Positions 35,565-43,856 of a DNA stretch of 64,000 nucleotides are shown here, in pieces. Positions within the stretch are counted from its first letter, which is position 1. Each line of letters begins with the position of its first letter. The position numbers and the translations under genes are program-made. The DNA is from Paracoccaceae bacterium (lineage in GTDB: Bacteria > Pseudomonadota > Alphaproteobacteria > Rhodobacterales > Rhodobacteraceae), in assembly GCA_958296035.1 (NCBI GenBank), contig OY282431.1, forward strand, positions 2,150,037-2,214,036. Reading direction: 5' to 3'. The notes below the pieces were generated by a model. It saw only the letters and a list, made by a program, of their open reading frames with translations. It searched no databases and was not told where the DNA came from.

Positions 35565-38500
35565 CTTCAATTGTAGACTGGGCGGCTGGACACGCACGAA
35601 TGGTACTTGCCTGCCTCCTCCTGGCGCTGGGAGCCGGAATAACGGCCTATTTCCAGCTACCCAAGGAAGGCGCGCCGGATATCGATATCCCGGCATACTT
35701 CATCTCCGTGGTGTATCCGGGAATCTCTGCCGAGGACAGCGAAAAGCTTCTGGTGCGACCGATGGAAAGCCGGCTGCACGATGTGGACGGCCTCAAGTCG
35801 ATGACCTCAACGGCAGCGGAGGGTTATGCCGGCATCGCCCTCGAGTTTGAATTCGACCATGACAAGTCCAGGACGCTGGCCGACCTTCGAGACAAGGTAA
35901 GCCAGGCCGAGGCAACGTTTCCGAGCGGGGCCAAGGTTCCTGTGATCACCGAATTCAGTTTTTCAACTTTCCCAATTCTGGTTGTGGTGTTGTCCGGAGA
36001 GTTGCCCGAACGCACGATGCAACGCGTTGCCAGGCGATTGCAGGAGGTCGCCGAGAGCGTCCCAGGCGTATTGGAAGTCGGCTTGACCGGACATCGGCCG
36101 GAAATGCTTGAGGTGCTCATCGACCCACTCAAGCTGGAGGCCTACAACGTTACCGCCAACGAACTCGTGCGGGTCGTGAGCGCCAACAATCAACTTATCG
36201 CGGCAGGCGAGGTCGAGACCGGAAGTGGTGCATTTGCACTCAAGGTACCGTCGTCGTTCAATGATCCCCGGGATGTCTACGACTTGCCGGTCAAGGTCAA
36301 TGGTGAGCGTATCGTGACCCTGGGAGACCTTGCCAATATTCGCATGACATTCGAGGACAGGTCTGGATTCGCGCGCCACAACGGTGAGTCGACGATCGCA
36401 TTGCAGGTTGTCAAACGCAAGGGTTTCAATGTCATCGAAACACCGAAGGTGGTGCGCGCGGTGGTCCTGGCCGAGGTCGAGACCTGGCCGGAAGAACTCA
36501 GGGATGCCGTGACAGTCGACTTTGCCCAGGATTTGAGCCTCAATGTCGAAGCCATGGTATCGCAGCTCGAGTCCTCGGTGCTGACAGCAATATGCCTGGT
36601 CATGATTGTCGTACTGGCGGCACTTGGATTGCGATCCGCGATACTCGTCGGTTTTGCTGTACCCACATCTTTCCTCCTGTGCTTCAGCTTTCTCGCTATC
36701 ATGCAGATTGCAATTTCAAACATCGTCATGTTCGGGTTGATTTTGGCTGTTGGCATGCTGGTGGACAGCGCCATCGTTGTTGTCGAGCTGGCCGATAGAC
36801 GGATTTCCGACGGAGGCCGGCCGATGGCTGCTTATGTCGAAGCAGCCAAGCGGATGTTCTGGCCAATTGTTTCGTCGACGGCAACCACGCTGTGTGCATT
36901 CCTGCCCATGTTGTTCTGGCCGGGCATTCCGGGACAGTTCATGGGCACGCTTCCAGTAACGATCATGTTCGTATTGTCTGCATCCCTGGTTGTTGCACTC
37001 ATTTTCCTGCCGGTAGTTGGTGGCTTGGCTGCTCGTTTTTCGATGATCCTCTTGCGGGTTGCAGAGGCCCTGAGTCTTGTATCATGGCCGTTCAGGCTGA
37101 TCATGTTCCTTGTGTCGGGGGGCATTCTTCTGGTTGCCAGCCTCATGGTTGTTGCGCCCTGGCTCTTGCTCGGGCCGGCAGCCGCCTATGCCGGGATCAT
37201 GCCGCAACTGGCAGGTTCCGTTATCTTTGCCGTTGCCTCCATTGCGCTGGCGATTGTCATCAATTCCTTTACTGTATCCAAGGCAAGTCGCCTGCGGATG
37301 GGGCGGCGGCGGACCATTGTTGGCCGGCTCATCAAATTTGTTGTCGGCAACCCCTTCATGCCGGTAGTCGTTGTTGCTGCTGTTATCGTCTTCGTGGTCG
37401 GCGTCTTTCAATACTATAGTGCCAACAATTACGGCGTGACATTTTTTGTCGACGCCGAACCGGAGCGGGCCAGGATCAGCGTGCTTGCCAGAGGCAACCT
37501 GAGCCTGGAGGAGAAAAACGAACTGGTTCGCAGTATCGAGGACTACGTCGTTGGAACAGAGGGTGTGGCGTCGGTTTTCGGCTTCACTGGTGAAGGCGGG
37601 CTGACCGATCTCTCCGGAGCAGGCAAGCCGGTAGATACGATTGGTGAAATCCAGATCGAGTTTGAAATCTGGGAGGACCGGCAGGCCCTGGGCGGGGACG
37701 CCGTCGACACCAGGCTGATAGTCGAGAACATTGAGCGCCAATTGCTGAACGTTGTAGGTATCAATACCGATGTAAGAACCGAGGCGTCCGGACCGGCGGC
37801 CGGCAAGCCGATCAGTCTGCACCTCTCCGGTTCAGACTGGGATTCACTTCTTGAAACAGCAGAAAGAGTCAGGAGAAAATTTGATGAAACGCCAGGCCTG
37901 GTATTCATAGACGACACGCGTCCTCTGCCCGGCATTGACTGGCAGGTCGAAGTCGATATTGAGGAGGCTGGCCGCTTTGGTGCTGATGTAGCAACAATCG
38001 GTACTCTTGTGCAGCTGATCACGCGCGGCATTCTGCTCGACACGATGCGTGTCGATACCTCCGACGAAGAAATCGACGTTCGGGTCCGCTTTCCAGTGGA
38101 GGACCGAGTTCTGTCGACAATTGACGACATGAGGCTACGCACGCCCCAGGGACTGGTCCCTCTGGCCAACTTTGTTAGCCTCCGACCGGTTCAGCAGCTG
38201 GCCCAGATAAGTCGTAACGACGAAAAGCGTTTCATCGCAATCAACTCCGGGCTGCAGCCCGGTCTGACCAATGAACAGGGACGACCGATTACGCCAACCG
38301 AACGCATAGAACTGCTTACGGATTGGCTGCAGAACGAAGCCGGTCTGCCGCCAGATATTGACTGGGAGTGGACCGGCGACCAGGAGGAGCAGCAGGAAAG
38401 TCAGACCTTCCTTATGTACGCCTTTATCGGTGCGCTGGGACTGATGTTTGCAGTACTGCTTGCCCAGTTCGACAGCGTTTACAACGCTATTCTCGTGCTG

Positions 38501-39223
38501 TTGGCCGTCGTTCTCTCAACGGCTGGTGTAATGCTGGGGATGCTGATTCTTGAGCAGCCTTTTTCCGTTATCATGACGGGCACCGGAATAGTGGCACTTG
38601 CCGGAATTGTCGTAAACAACAATATCGTTCTGATCGACACCTATCAGGAAAATTGCAAGTTTCTTCCGCGCATTGAGGCCATAATCCGGACGGTCGAAGT
38701 ACGCCTTCGCCCTGTCCTTTTGACTTCCATCACGACAATTGCAGGGCTCACGCCCATGATGTTCGGCATTTCGATCGACCTGGTTGATGGAGGTTACACA
38801 CTCGGCACACCATCCTCAAAATGGTGGCAGCAACTGGCATCAGCAGTTGTGTTCGGACTTGCAACAGCTACCGCACTCACCTTGCTGTTCACACCCTCCC
38901 TTCTGGCCATCAGGGTCTGGGCAACCAAGGGGGGCTATCGAGCTCTCGAAGGCATTGCTGTCCTGTACCGGGGACGGAGCAGCAGGATTGCGCTCGACAG
39001 GAGACTCAGAAAGGCGGTCGCCGGTATTGACACCGGGGTTATTCCATGGGACCAGTTTCAACACATTCTCCTTCCGCCAAGGGTACGTCGCGGAGGGATC
39101 AGACATACAGCCACGGACACCATCGACGACATGTCCTCTTCCCCGATGTCAGAAAAGAGTGCTCGCGATGACTGGGATCAGAAGAATCCCGAAGTAGCCG
39201 GGGACCGACAACAAGGCGAGTGA
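35561..39223 (+). CDS. RND efflux permease, enlarged (1220 residues)
   Basis: Proton-driven AcrB/HAE-type pump. Family-like sequence includes the N-terminal YFQLPKEGAPDIDIPAYFISVVYPG, the TM4 segment GMLVDSAIVVVELADR (the second Asp of the usual DD pair is Ser), VSSTATTLCAFLPMLFWPGIPGQFMGTLPVTI, and the second-half TM10 segment GIVVNNNIVLIDTYQ. At 1220 residues it is about 170 longer than AcrB. Extra hydrophobic sequence (about residues 500-610: LIMFLVSGGILLVASLMVV, GSVIFAVASIALAIVINSF, VVVVAAVIVFVVGVF) lies between TM6 and the second periplasmic domain, and there is a hydrophilic C-terminal tail of roughly 100 residues. Substrate unknown. Confidence 0.9.
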   Translation: MTSIVDWAAGHARMVLACLLLALGAGITAYFQLPKEGAPDIDIPAYFISVVYPGISAEDSEKLLVRPMESRLHDVDGLKSMTSTAAEGYAGIALEFEFDHDKSRTLADLRDKVSQAEATFPSGAKVPVITEFSFSTFPILVVVLSGELPERTMQRVARRLQEVAESVPGVLEVGLTGHRPEMLEVLIDPLKLEAYNVTANELVRVVSANNQLIAAGEVETGSGAFALKVPSSFNDPRDVYDLPVKVNGERIVTLGDLANIRMTFEDRSGFARHNGESTIALQVVKRKGFNVIETPKVVRAVVLAEVETWPEELRDAVTVDFAQDLSLNVEAMVSQLESSVLTAICLVMIVVLAALGLRSAILVGFAVPTSFLLCFSFLAIMQIAISNIVMFGLILAVGMLVDSAIVVVELADRRISDGGRPMAAYVEAAKRMFWPIVSSTATTLCAFLPMLFWPGIPGQFMGTLPVTIMFVLSASLVVALIFLPVVGGLAARFSMILLRVAEALSLVSWPFRLIMFLVSGGILLVASLMVVAPWLLLGPAAAYAGIMPQLAGSVIFAVASIALAIVINSFTVSKASRLRMGRRRTIVGRLIKFVVGNPFMPVVVVAAVIVFVVGVFQYYSANNYGVTFFVDAEPERARISVLARGNLSLEEKNELVRSIEDYVVGTEGVASVFGFTGEGGLTDLSGAGKPVDTIGEIQIEFEIWEDRQALGGDAVDTRLIVENIERQLLNVVGINTDVRTEASGPAAGKPISLHLSGSDWDSLLETAERVRRKFDETPGLVFIDDTRPLPGIDWQVEVDIEEAGRFGADVATIGTLVQLITRGILLDTMRVDTSDEEIDVRVRFPVEDRVLSTIDDMRLRTPQGLVPLANFVSLRPVQQLAQISRNDEKRFIAINSGLQPGLTNEQGRPITPTERIELLTDWLQNEAGLPPDIDWEWTGDQEEQQESQTFLMYAFIGALGLMFAVLLAQFDSVYNAILVLLAVVLSTAGVMLGMLILEQPFSVIMTGTGIVALAGIVVNNNIVLIDTYQENCKFLPRIEAIIRTVEVRLRPVLLTSITTIAGLTPMMFGISIDLVDGGYTLGTPSSKWWQQLASAVVFGLATATALTLLFTPSLLAIRVWATKGGYRALEGIAVLYRGRSSRIALDRRLRKAVAGIDTGVIPWDQFQHILLPPRVRRGGIRHTATDTIDDMSSSPMSEKSARDDWDQKNPEVAGDRQQGE

Positions 39224-39492
39224 AATGCCAAGTTTCGGACTAGCGCTGTCCAGGTTTTCCAGACTGCCATCACGACATACGGGAACTGGTCGGGAACGGC
39301 CTCTCCTTACACGGGTTTGCCGGCAGTTCCGGCTCTAGTTGATTAGGTCTCCAATGATCATGAGCGAAGGGTTGCCGAGCGTGGTCGATTGGCTCACATC
39401 AAGAAAATCAATGTGCCACCGGCGCGATATTATCGCTGCTCGCGGGAATTCAGGTTTGTATCTCGCCCTGGCCGGTCAGGCTAACCTGCAAC

Positions 39493-41631
39493 TCAGTTGT
39501 CAGAGGGATCAACGACTCCCGGGATTAGAAAAATCTGACCCGGATAAATCAGGTCGGGATCACGGATCTGGTTGATATTGGCATGGAAGATCCTGACATA
39601 CAGTCGTCCCAATCCATAGTTCTTTCGAGAAATTCCCCACAACGTGTTTCCCTTCTGGACAGTCACCAATTTGGCAATCTCGTCATCCGCGACATCCGAC
39701 GATCGTTCCGAACTTGTTCGACGCAGCGCATCGAGTGTGTTCCTGACGAACTGTGCGTCTTCCTTCCGGAAGGGCATTGAGGATGTCCTGACAATTCTTC
39801 CGGAAGCATCTCTTTCGACTGTGCCCACAGTGTAGGTTCCGCGGGGAACTGATGAGAGGTCGGCGGTCCAGGTGCCTGTTTCACCAATTCTTGCCACGAT
39901 CGGGGTCACCGCACCACCCAGGGTTACGGTAATTGTGCCGTTGGGCTGGCCGCGTCCGGAAAGAAAGACCTCCCCTGATTCGTTGTAGGTGATTAGGTCG
40001 ACACCCTGTTGCTCACCTGGTGCCGCAAACAATGATGCCGCCATTCCGTCACGCAGGTTGATCAGGTTGGGTTGGCCTCCGTCTTGCTGATCCTTTTGCG
40101 GCTGGCGAGACGGACCTGTCAGACCGGGCACGACGATCACTGTGGATGTCGAGTAAACCCTTGTCCAGTCAGGAGCAACCGTTGCCAACTGGAATTCGAC
40201 TGGCGCCTGCGCCAACTGTAATCCGAGAATAAAGGTGAACTGGCCTCGGGAATCTGAGCGTTCCTGGCCGACATCCTTGGAATCAACAATGGCAATGACA
40301 GGGTGATTTGGCGACGTGCGCCCGGCAATAACTGCAATACCGTTGGCATCGACGCGTACAATGTCGAAAGTTGGCGGCCGAATTAACGGGGGCTCTGGCG
40401 CAAGTTCGGTTCCCGGAGACTGCAACCTGGCCACCTGCAACTCCCCCGATGCCTCGGCCTGCTCACCTGGCGCAACGTCTGCATCCGACGCAGCATGCTC
40501 TCCCATGCCGGAGATGTCCGATTCACCGGTGGATTCCAACGATGCCTGATCTGCATTCGCCTGTAGGTCAGTGTCTGAACGCTGAACTGTGTCATTGGAC
40601 CCAGTTGTTTGTGCCTCGCCAGCGTTTTCGCCGTCTACTGCTTTCGCGTCGGCACCTGGCTCTGTGAGCGCGGTTTCAGCTGGCTCGTCCTTGTCCTCGG
40701 GGACAGCCGCAGGCTCAGCATCCTCACTGTCCTGAGGCATCCTATCCTGGGTGCCATCGGCGTCGGTTTCCGGGGTTGGTGTCTCTTTCGGGCCTTCACT
40801 ATCGGCAGCTTCTCCAGGAGCATCTGGCTCCGGGAGCGCGGTTTCAGCTGGCTCGTCCTTGTCCTCGGGGGCAGCCGCAGGCTTAGTATCCTCACTGTCC
40901 TGAGGCATCCTATCCTGGGTGCCATCGGCGTCGGTTTCCGGGGTTGGCGTCTTTTCCGGGCCTTCACTATCGGTAGCTTCTCCAGGAGCATCTGGCTCTG
41001 TGAGCGCGGTTTCAGCTGGCTCGTCCTTGTCCTCGGGGACAGCCGCGGGCTCAGCATCCTCACTGTCCTGAGGCATTCCTGCCTGGGTGCCGGCGTCGGA
41101 TTCTGGAGATGGCGCTTCTGCCGGGCCTTCACTATCGGTAGCTTCTGCAGGAGCATCTGGCTCTGTGAGCGCGGTTTCAGCTGGCTCGTCCTTGTCCTCG
41201 GGGACAGCCGCAGGCTTAGTATCCTCGCTGTCCTGAGGCATCCTGTCCTGGGTGCCATCATCAGTTACAGCTGTCTCGGAAGCGTCGCCAACTGCCGACG
41301 GCAAGGTATCCTCATCTGCACTGGTCTCTGATGTTGGATCGACTTCCTGGGGCGAAGTCTGCTCCTGACTGATTCTATCCTCTTCAGTGCCGGCGGGGGC
41401 ATCTGTATCGTCAGCAGACAATTCTGCGGTCTCGGCATCCAGGGATGAGGACTCGGTCCCGATCGGGTCTGTCTCTACGCTTTCAGTTGGCTCTGGTTCA
41501 TCGGCGCTGCGGAAGAGCCCAAAGTCGTTGGAAAAAAGAAGGTAAAGGATTAGGACAACAAGTAGGATGCCGACAACAATTCGCGAAACGTCCCTGACGG
41601 TCGATCCAGATGACCTACCATTACTTGACAT
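39493..41631 (-). CDS. Membrane-anchored LysM protein with long acidic tandem repeats
   Basis: 712 residues. One N-terminal membrane helix (VVGILLVVLILYLLF, about 15-30); an acidic Pro/Ala/Glu-rich region to about residue 400 with near-identical repeats; two immunoglobulin-like modules (about 425-510, and 555-640 with EVFLSGRGQPNGTITVTLGG); a C-terminal LysM domain (VTVQKGNTLWGISRKNYG...DLIYPGQIFLIP) that binds peptidoglycan. The layout suggests an inner-membrane anchor, a disordered spacer crossing the periplasm and a wall-binding tip. Similar LysM proteins occur in alphaproteobacteria next to LOG-family genes, as here. Confidence 0.88.
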   Translation of the reverse strand: MSSNGRSSGSTVRDVSRIVVGILLVVLILYLLFSNDFGLFRSADEPEPTESVETDPIGTESSSLDAETAELSADDTDAPAGTEEDRISQEQTSPQEVDPTSETSADEDTLPSAVGDASETAVTDDGTQDRMPQDSEDTKPAAVPEDKDEPAETALTEPDAPAEATDSEGPAEAPSPESDAGTQAGMPQDSEDAEPAAVPEDKDEPAETALTEPDAPGEATDSEGPEKTPTPETDADGTQDRMPQDSEDTKPAAAPEDKDEPAETALPEPDAPGEAADSEGPKETPTPETDADGTQDRMPQDSEDAEPAAVPEDKDEPAETALTEPGADAKAVDGENAGEAQTTGSNDTVQRSDTDLQANADQASLESTGESDISGMGEHAASDADVAPGEQAEASGELQVARLQSPGTELAPEPPLIRPPTFDIVRVDANGIAVIAGRTSPNHPVIAIVDSKDVGQERSDSRGQFTFILGLQLAQAPVEFQLATVAPDWTRVYSTSTVIVVPGLTGPSRQPQKDQQDGGQPNLINLRDGMAASLFAAPGEQQGVDLITYNESGEVFLSGRGQPNGTITVTLGGAVTPIVARIGETGTWTADLSSVPRGTYTVGTVERDASGRIVRTSSMPFRKEDAQFVRNTLDALRRTSSERSSDVADDEIAKLVTVQKGNTLWGISRKNYGLGRLYVRIFHANINQIRDPDLIYPGQIFLIPGVVDPSDN
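40640..41265. repeat. Tandem 168-bp repeats inside the LysM gene
   Basis: About 3.7 copies of a 56-residue unit (GTQDRMPQDSED, PAAVPEDKDEPAETAL, then EPDAPGEATDSEGP, TPETDAD). One copy is a codon shorter. Copies are nearly identical at DNA level: the block containing CCTATCCTGGGTGCCATCGG recurs exactly 168 bases apart near 40741 and 40909. Such identity implies recent duplication, likely copy-number variation, and makes the locus prone to assembly collapse. Confidence 0.9.
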
Positions 41632-41723
41632 CGCGACATCCTAGCTGGCGACTTCGGGCCTTGGTCCCACTGCGGCAACCCATGCCCTGCAAGAGCATTG
41701 ACGAAGAACATGTGGAGCGATTC

Positions 41724-42299
41724 ATGAGTATAAAGCATGTATCATACTATTCCAAATCCATCTGTGTGTATTGTGGGTCGCGGGCCGGTCTTGACGAGTG
41801 CTACGTGCAGGCCGCAACGGAACTTGGCCGACTCATTGCCAAAGCGCAGTGGCGACTAGTCTATGGTGGTGGTGGATCCGGTCTTATGGGAACGGTCGCC
41901 AACTCGGTTCGCCACTCGGGAGGGGCTACGCTCGGCGTAATTCCGGAGGACATACCAGAACAGGCAAACTATGATCTGGACTGTCTAATCCTGACCAGGA
42001 ACATGCACGAGCGAAAAAGCGTAATGATGGCCAACTCTGATGCCTTCGTCGCACTGCCGGGAGGGTTCGGCACGCTGGAAGAATTGTTCGAGGTTGTTGT
42101 CTGGCGACAACTCGCCATCCATTCCAAGCCAGTCTACGTACTCAATGTCAACGGATACTGGGACCAGCTCGCGACATTGATCGATTCAGTTGTCATGAAT
42201 GGCTTTGCTGACACCCACAGTTCTGACCTACTTTCATTCTCGACCTCGCCCGCCGACCTCATGACTCGCCTCCGAGTCAACCTGGGCCATCGAATCTGA
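41724..42299 (+). CDS. LOG-family protein (cytokinin riboside 5'-monophosphate phosphoribohydrolase type)
   Basis: 191 residues from ATG 41724, preceded by GGAG; the frame is open to 41610 but that extension is not conserved. SICVYCGSRAG at the N-terminus, RLVYGGGGSGLMGTVA, MHERKSVMM and the active-site motif PGGFGTLEELFEVVVW identify the TIGR00730/LOG family. The enzyme cleaves nucleoside monophosphates to base and ribose 5-phosphate. Divergent from the LysM gene with about 90 bases between starts. Confidence 0.93.
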   Translation: MSIKHVSYYSKSICVYCGSRAGLDECYVQAATELGRLIAKAQWRLVYGGGGSGLMGTVANSVRHSGGATLGVIPEDIPEQANYDLDCLILTRNMHERKSVMMANSDAFVALPGGFGTLEELFEVVVWRQLAIHSKPVYVLNVNGYWDQLATLIDSVVMNGFADTHSSDLLSFSTSPADLMTRLRVNLGHRI

Positions 42300-42693
42300 A
42301 TCTCCCCGGCTCAAGCCCTACTGGATTCACAAACTTCCAGCCATGTCATAGCCTGTCTGGATGGCTCTGAACTTCCGGAGAGGCAGCCCAGGGCCGCCGC
42401 CTCGAAAACCGGAACTGTGAACCCGCTCGTTCAGCAGGAGGCGTCATAAGATTCTCATTGACATAGACCACCTGGTTCCTGGCGCCTGCGCGTTTCGAAT
42501 TGACCCTGTCTTGGACGAGTTGATGGCATCGGAATTGTAGTGCCAGGTCTTGGCTGTACCGCCCGGTTGCTGTTTTTTCGCTGTTCCGAGAATTCCTACA
42601 TAGTTGCATCCTCCCGGGGTTGAACCCGTGATATTCTTGCCACTCTTGGCGCGGCCCCAGGGACTTCGTTCAAGACGTCATTGTGAGGATGCA
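42300..42693. other. 394-base gap with possible decayed coding sequence
   Basis: A minus-strand frame at 42346-42609 has protein-like composition (RNQVVYVNENLMTPPAERAG), but I recognise no family. With three broken genes immediately beyond, it may be another remnant of the same decayed island. Confidence 0.35.
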
Positions 42694-43314
42694 TCAGGCT
42701 GTTCTTCGGCGTGACGCCGGGGACCGATCAAATCGATAGTCAAAGACGCACGAGGCGCCAACAATCTCACGAATCCACACGGTAGCACTCGCGCCAGGCG
42801 AATCCGCGAGGCGCACTGGCTGGTTCAGTGCGAAAAGAACGGGTTGGGACTGACCGTCATTGATAGCGACGTTATCCGCGTAGAGGTAGGTGCGGTCCAA
42901 GTTGTCCAGTATGGGGTCAAGCCTCCCCTGAACTCCCTGCAGATGTCCTGTCTGGTTGGCGATGATCTTTGAACCACCGTCAGTCGCCGGTTACATGCGA
43001 ATCTCCAGCCGCGCCTCCGGCACATGATTGCGCTCGACACAAGCCTTGAATCCATCTGCGGCGCACAGCACGGTCATCGGAAGTCTGGCATGGAGCGCAA
43101 ACCTGGCACGGCCGAAGGAATCCGTATGCGCCTCGCGCCAAGTCTTGTTGGGGTAGAGCATCTGTACATGTACCAGCGGTAGCGGCTCGCCCGCATCGGC
43201 GCGCGAAACCTCCACGGAAACCGGAATTCCACCTATCACGGGCGGACTGGCCGCAGGCAAAACAACCTTCAATGCACGTCCGCCGACCAACTCGAAGTTC
43301 GGATACCGTGCCAC
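42694..43314 (-). pseudogene. Unrecognised protein remnant with an in-frame stop
   Basis: One continuous minus-strand frame of about 207 codons interrupted by a single TAA at 42991-42993. Before the stop it reads as a compact beta-rich domain (YPNFELVGGRALKVVLPAASPP, then PEARLEIRM). After the stop it continues in the same frame as DGGSKIIANQTGHLQGVQGR, LDNLDRTYLYADNVAINDGQ and a strand-rich end. Both halves look like genuine protein and belong to one gene broken by a nonsense mutation. The frame remains open upstream of 43314, so the original gene may have begun further out. Family not identified. Confidence 0.6.
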
Positions 43315-43429
43315 AGATCCGGCCGCAGGCTGCTGATGCCGGTGTCTCGCACCACCTGTGTGTCCGTTGACGCGACATCGGATTGTCCCCGCAAGAGTGA
43401 CAATCTACGGATATCGACCGAATCCGTCT

Positions 43430-43838
43430 GCCGCTTTGCGTCTCCCCGGCGCCGATAGTAGCCGCCGGGTGATCAATGCACTACCGCACTTTCGGGAATC
43501 ACGACAACTAGAACGCCATCGTTCGCCGATTCTGGAACAGGAACCCGGTAAACCTCAAAATCCAGAGAAGGCTTGATGCTGTCTATACAGGTGTCACGGA
43601 CATAGCGAACCAACGCGTCAAGTTGTAATGGGTCGAGCGACTGCGCTTGCAGGTTGTCCTTCACGCCCAGCACCAGTCGCCCACCACGGGAGTTGCCGAA
43701 CGCCGCCAATGCGTCGGCGAGCGAACCTTTCCCGGGTGCGAATACCTTGCCGCCACGAAACTCGACTTCCTGCAATTCGATATCGGTGTCCACGCCTTGG
43801 CGAAGCGTGCTGCACATATGCGGTGACCGCCACACCAT
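43430..43838 (-). pseudogene. AlbA_2 (Schlafen-like) domain gene, frameshifted
   Basis: The minus-strand frame from 43838 reads CSTLRQGVDTDIELQEVEFRGG, LADALAAFGNSRGGRLVLGVKD, LDALVRYVRDTCIDSIKPSLDFEVYRVPVP and VVVIPESAVVH. This is the AlbA_2 (divergent AAA-4 / Schlafen N-terminal) domain. The frame stops directly after VVH at 43473. In the next frame the expected continuation SPGGYYRRRGDAKR follows at once, showing a frameshift of one base near 43470. Nothing recognisable follows, so the rest of the gene is lost. AlbA_2 proteins are common in defence-related loci. Confidence 0.75.
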
Positions 43839-43856
43839 TCTCCCGAACGGATCCCG

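Noticed and set aside
40609..41331. Plus-strand open frame of 240 codons with repeated FSWLVLVLG-type sequence
   Set aside because: It lies antisense to the repeat region of the LysM gene; its own repetitiveness comes from those repeats, and composition is not natural for a protein.
42600..42690. Possible tRNA T-arm (GGTTCAACCCC on the minus strand)
   Set aside because: The flanking bases do not form a five-pair T-stem or a cloverleaf.
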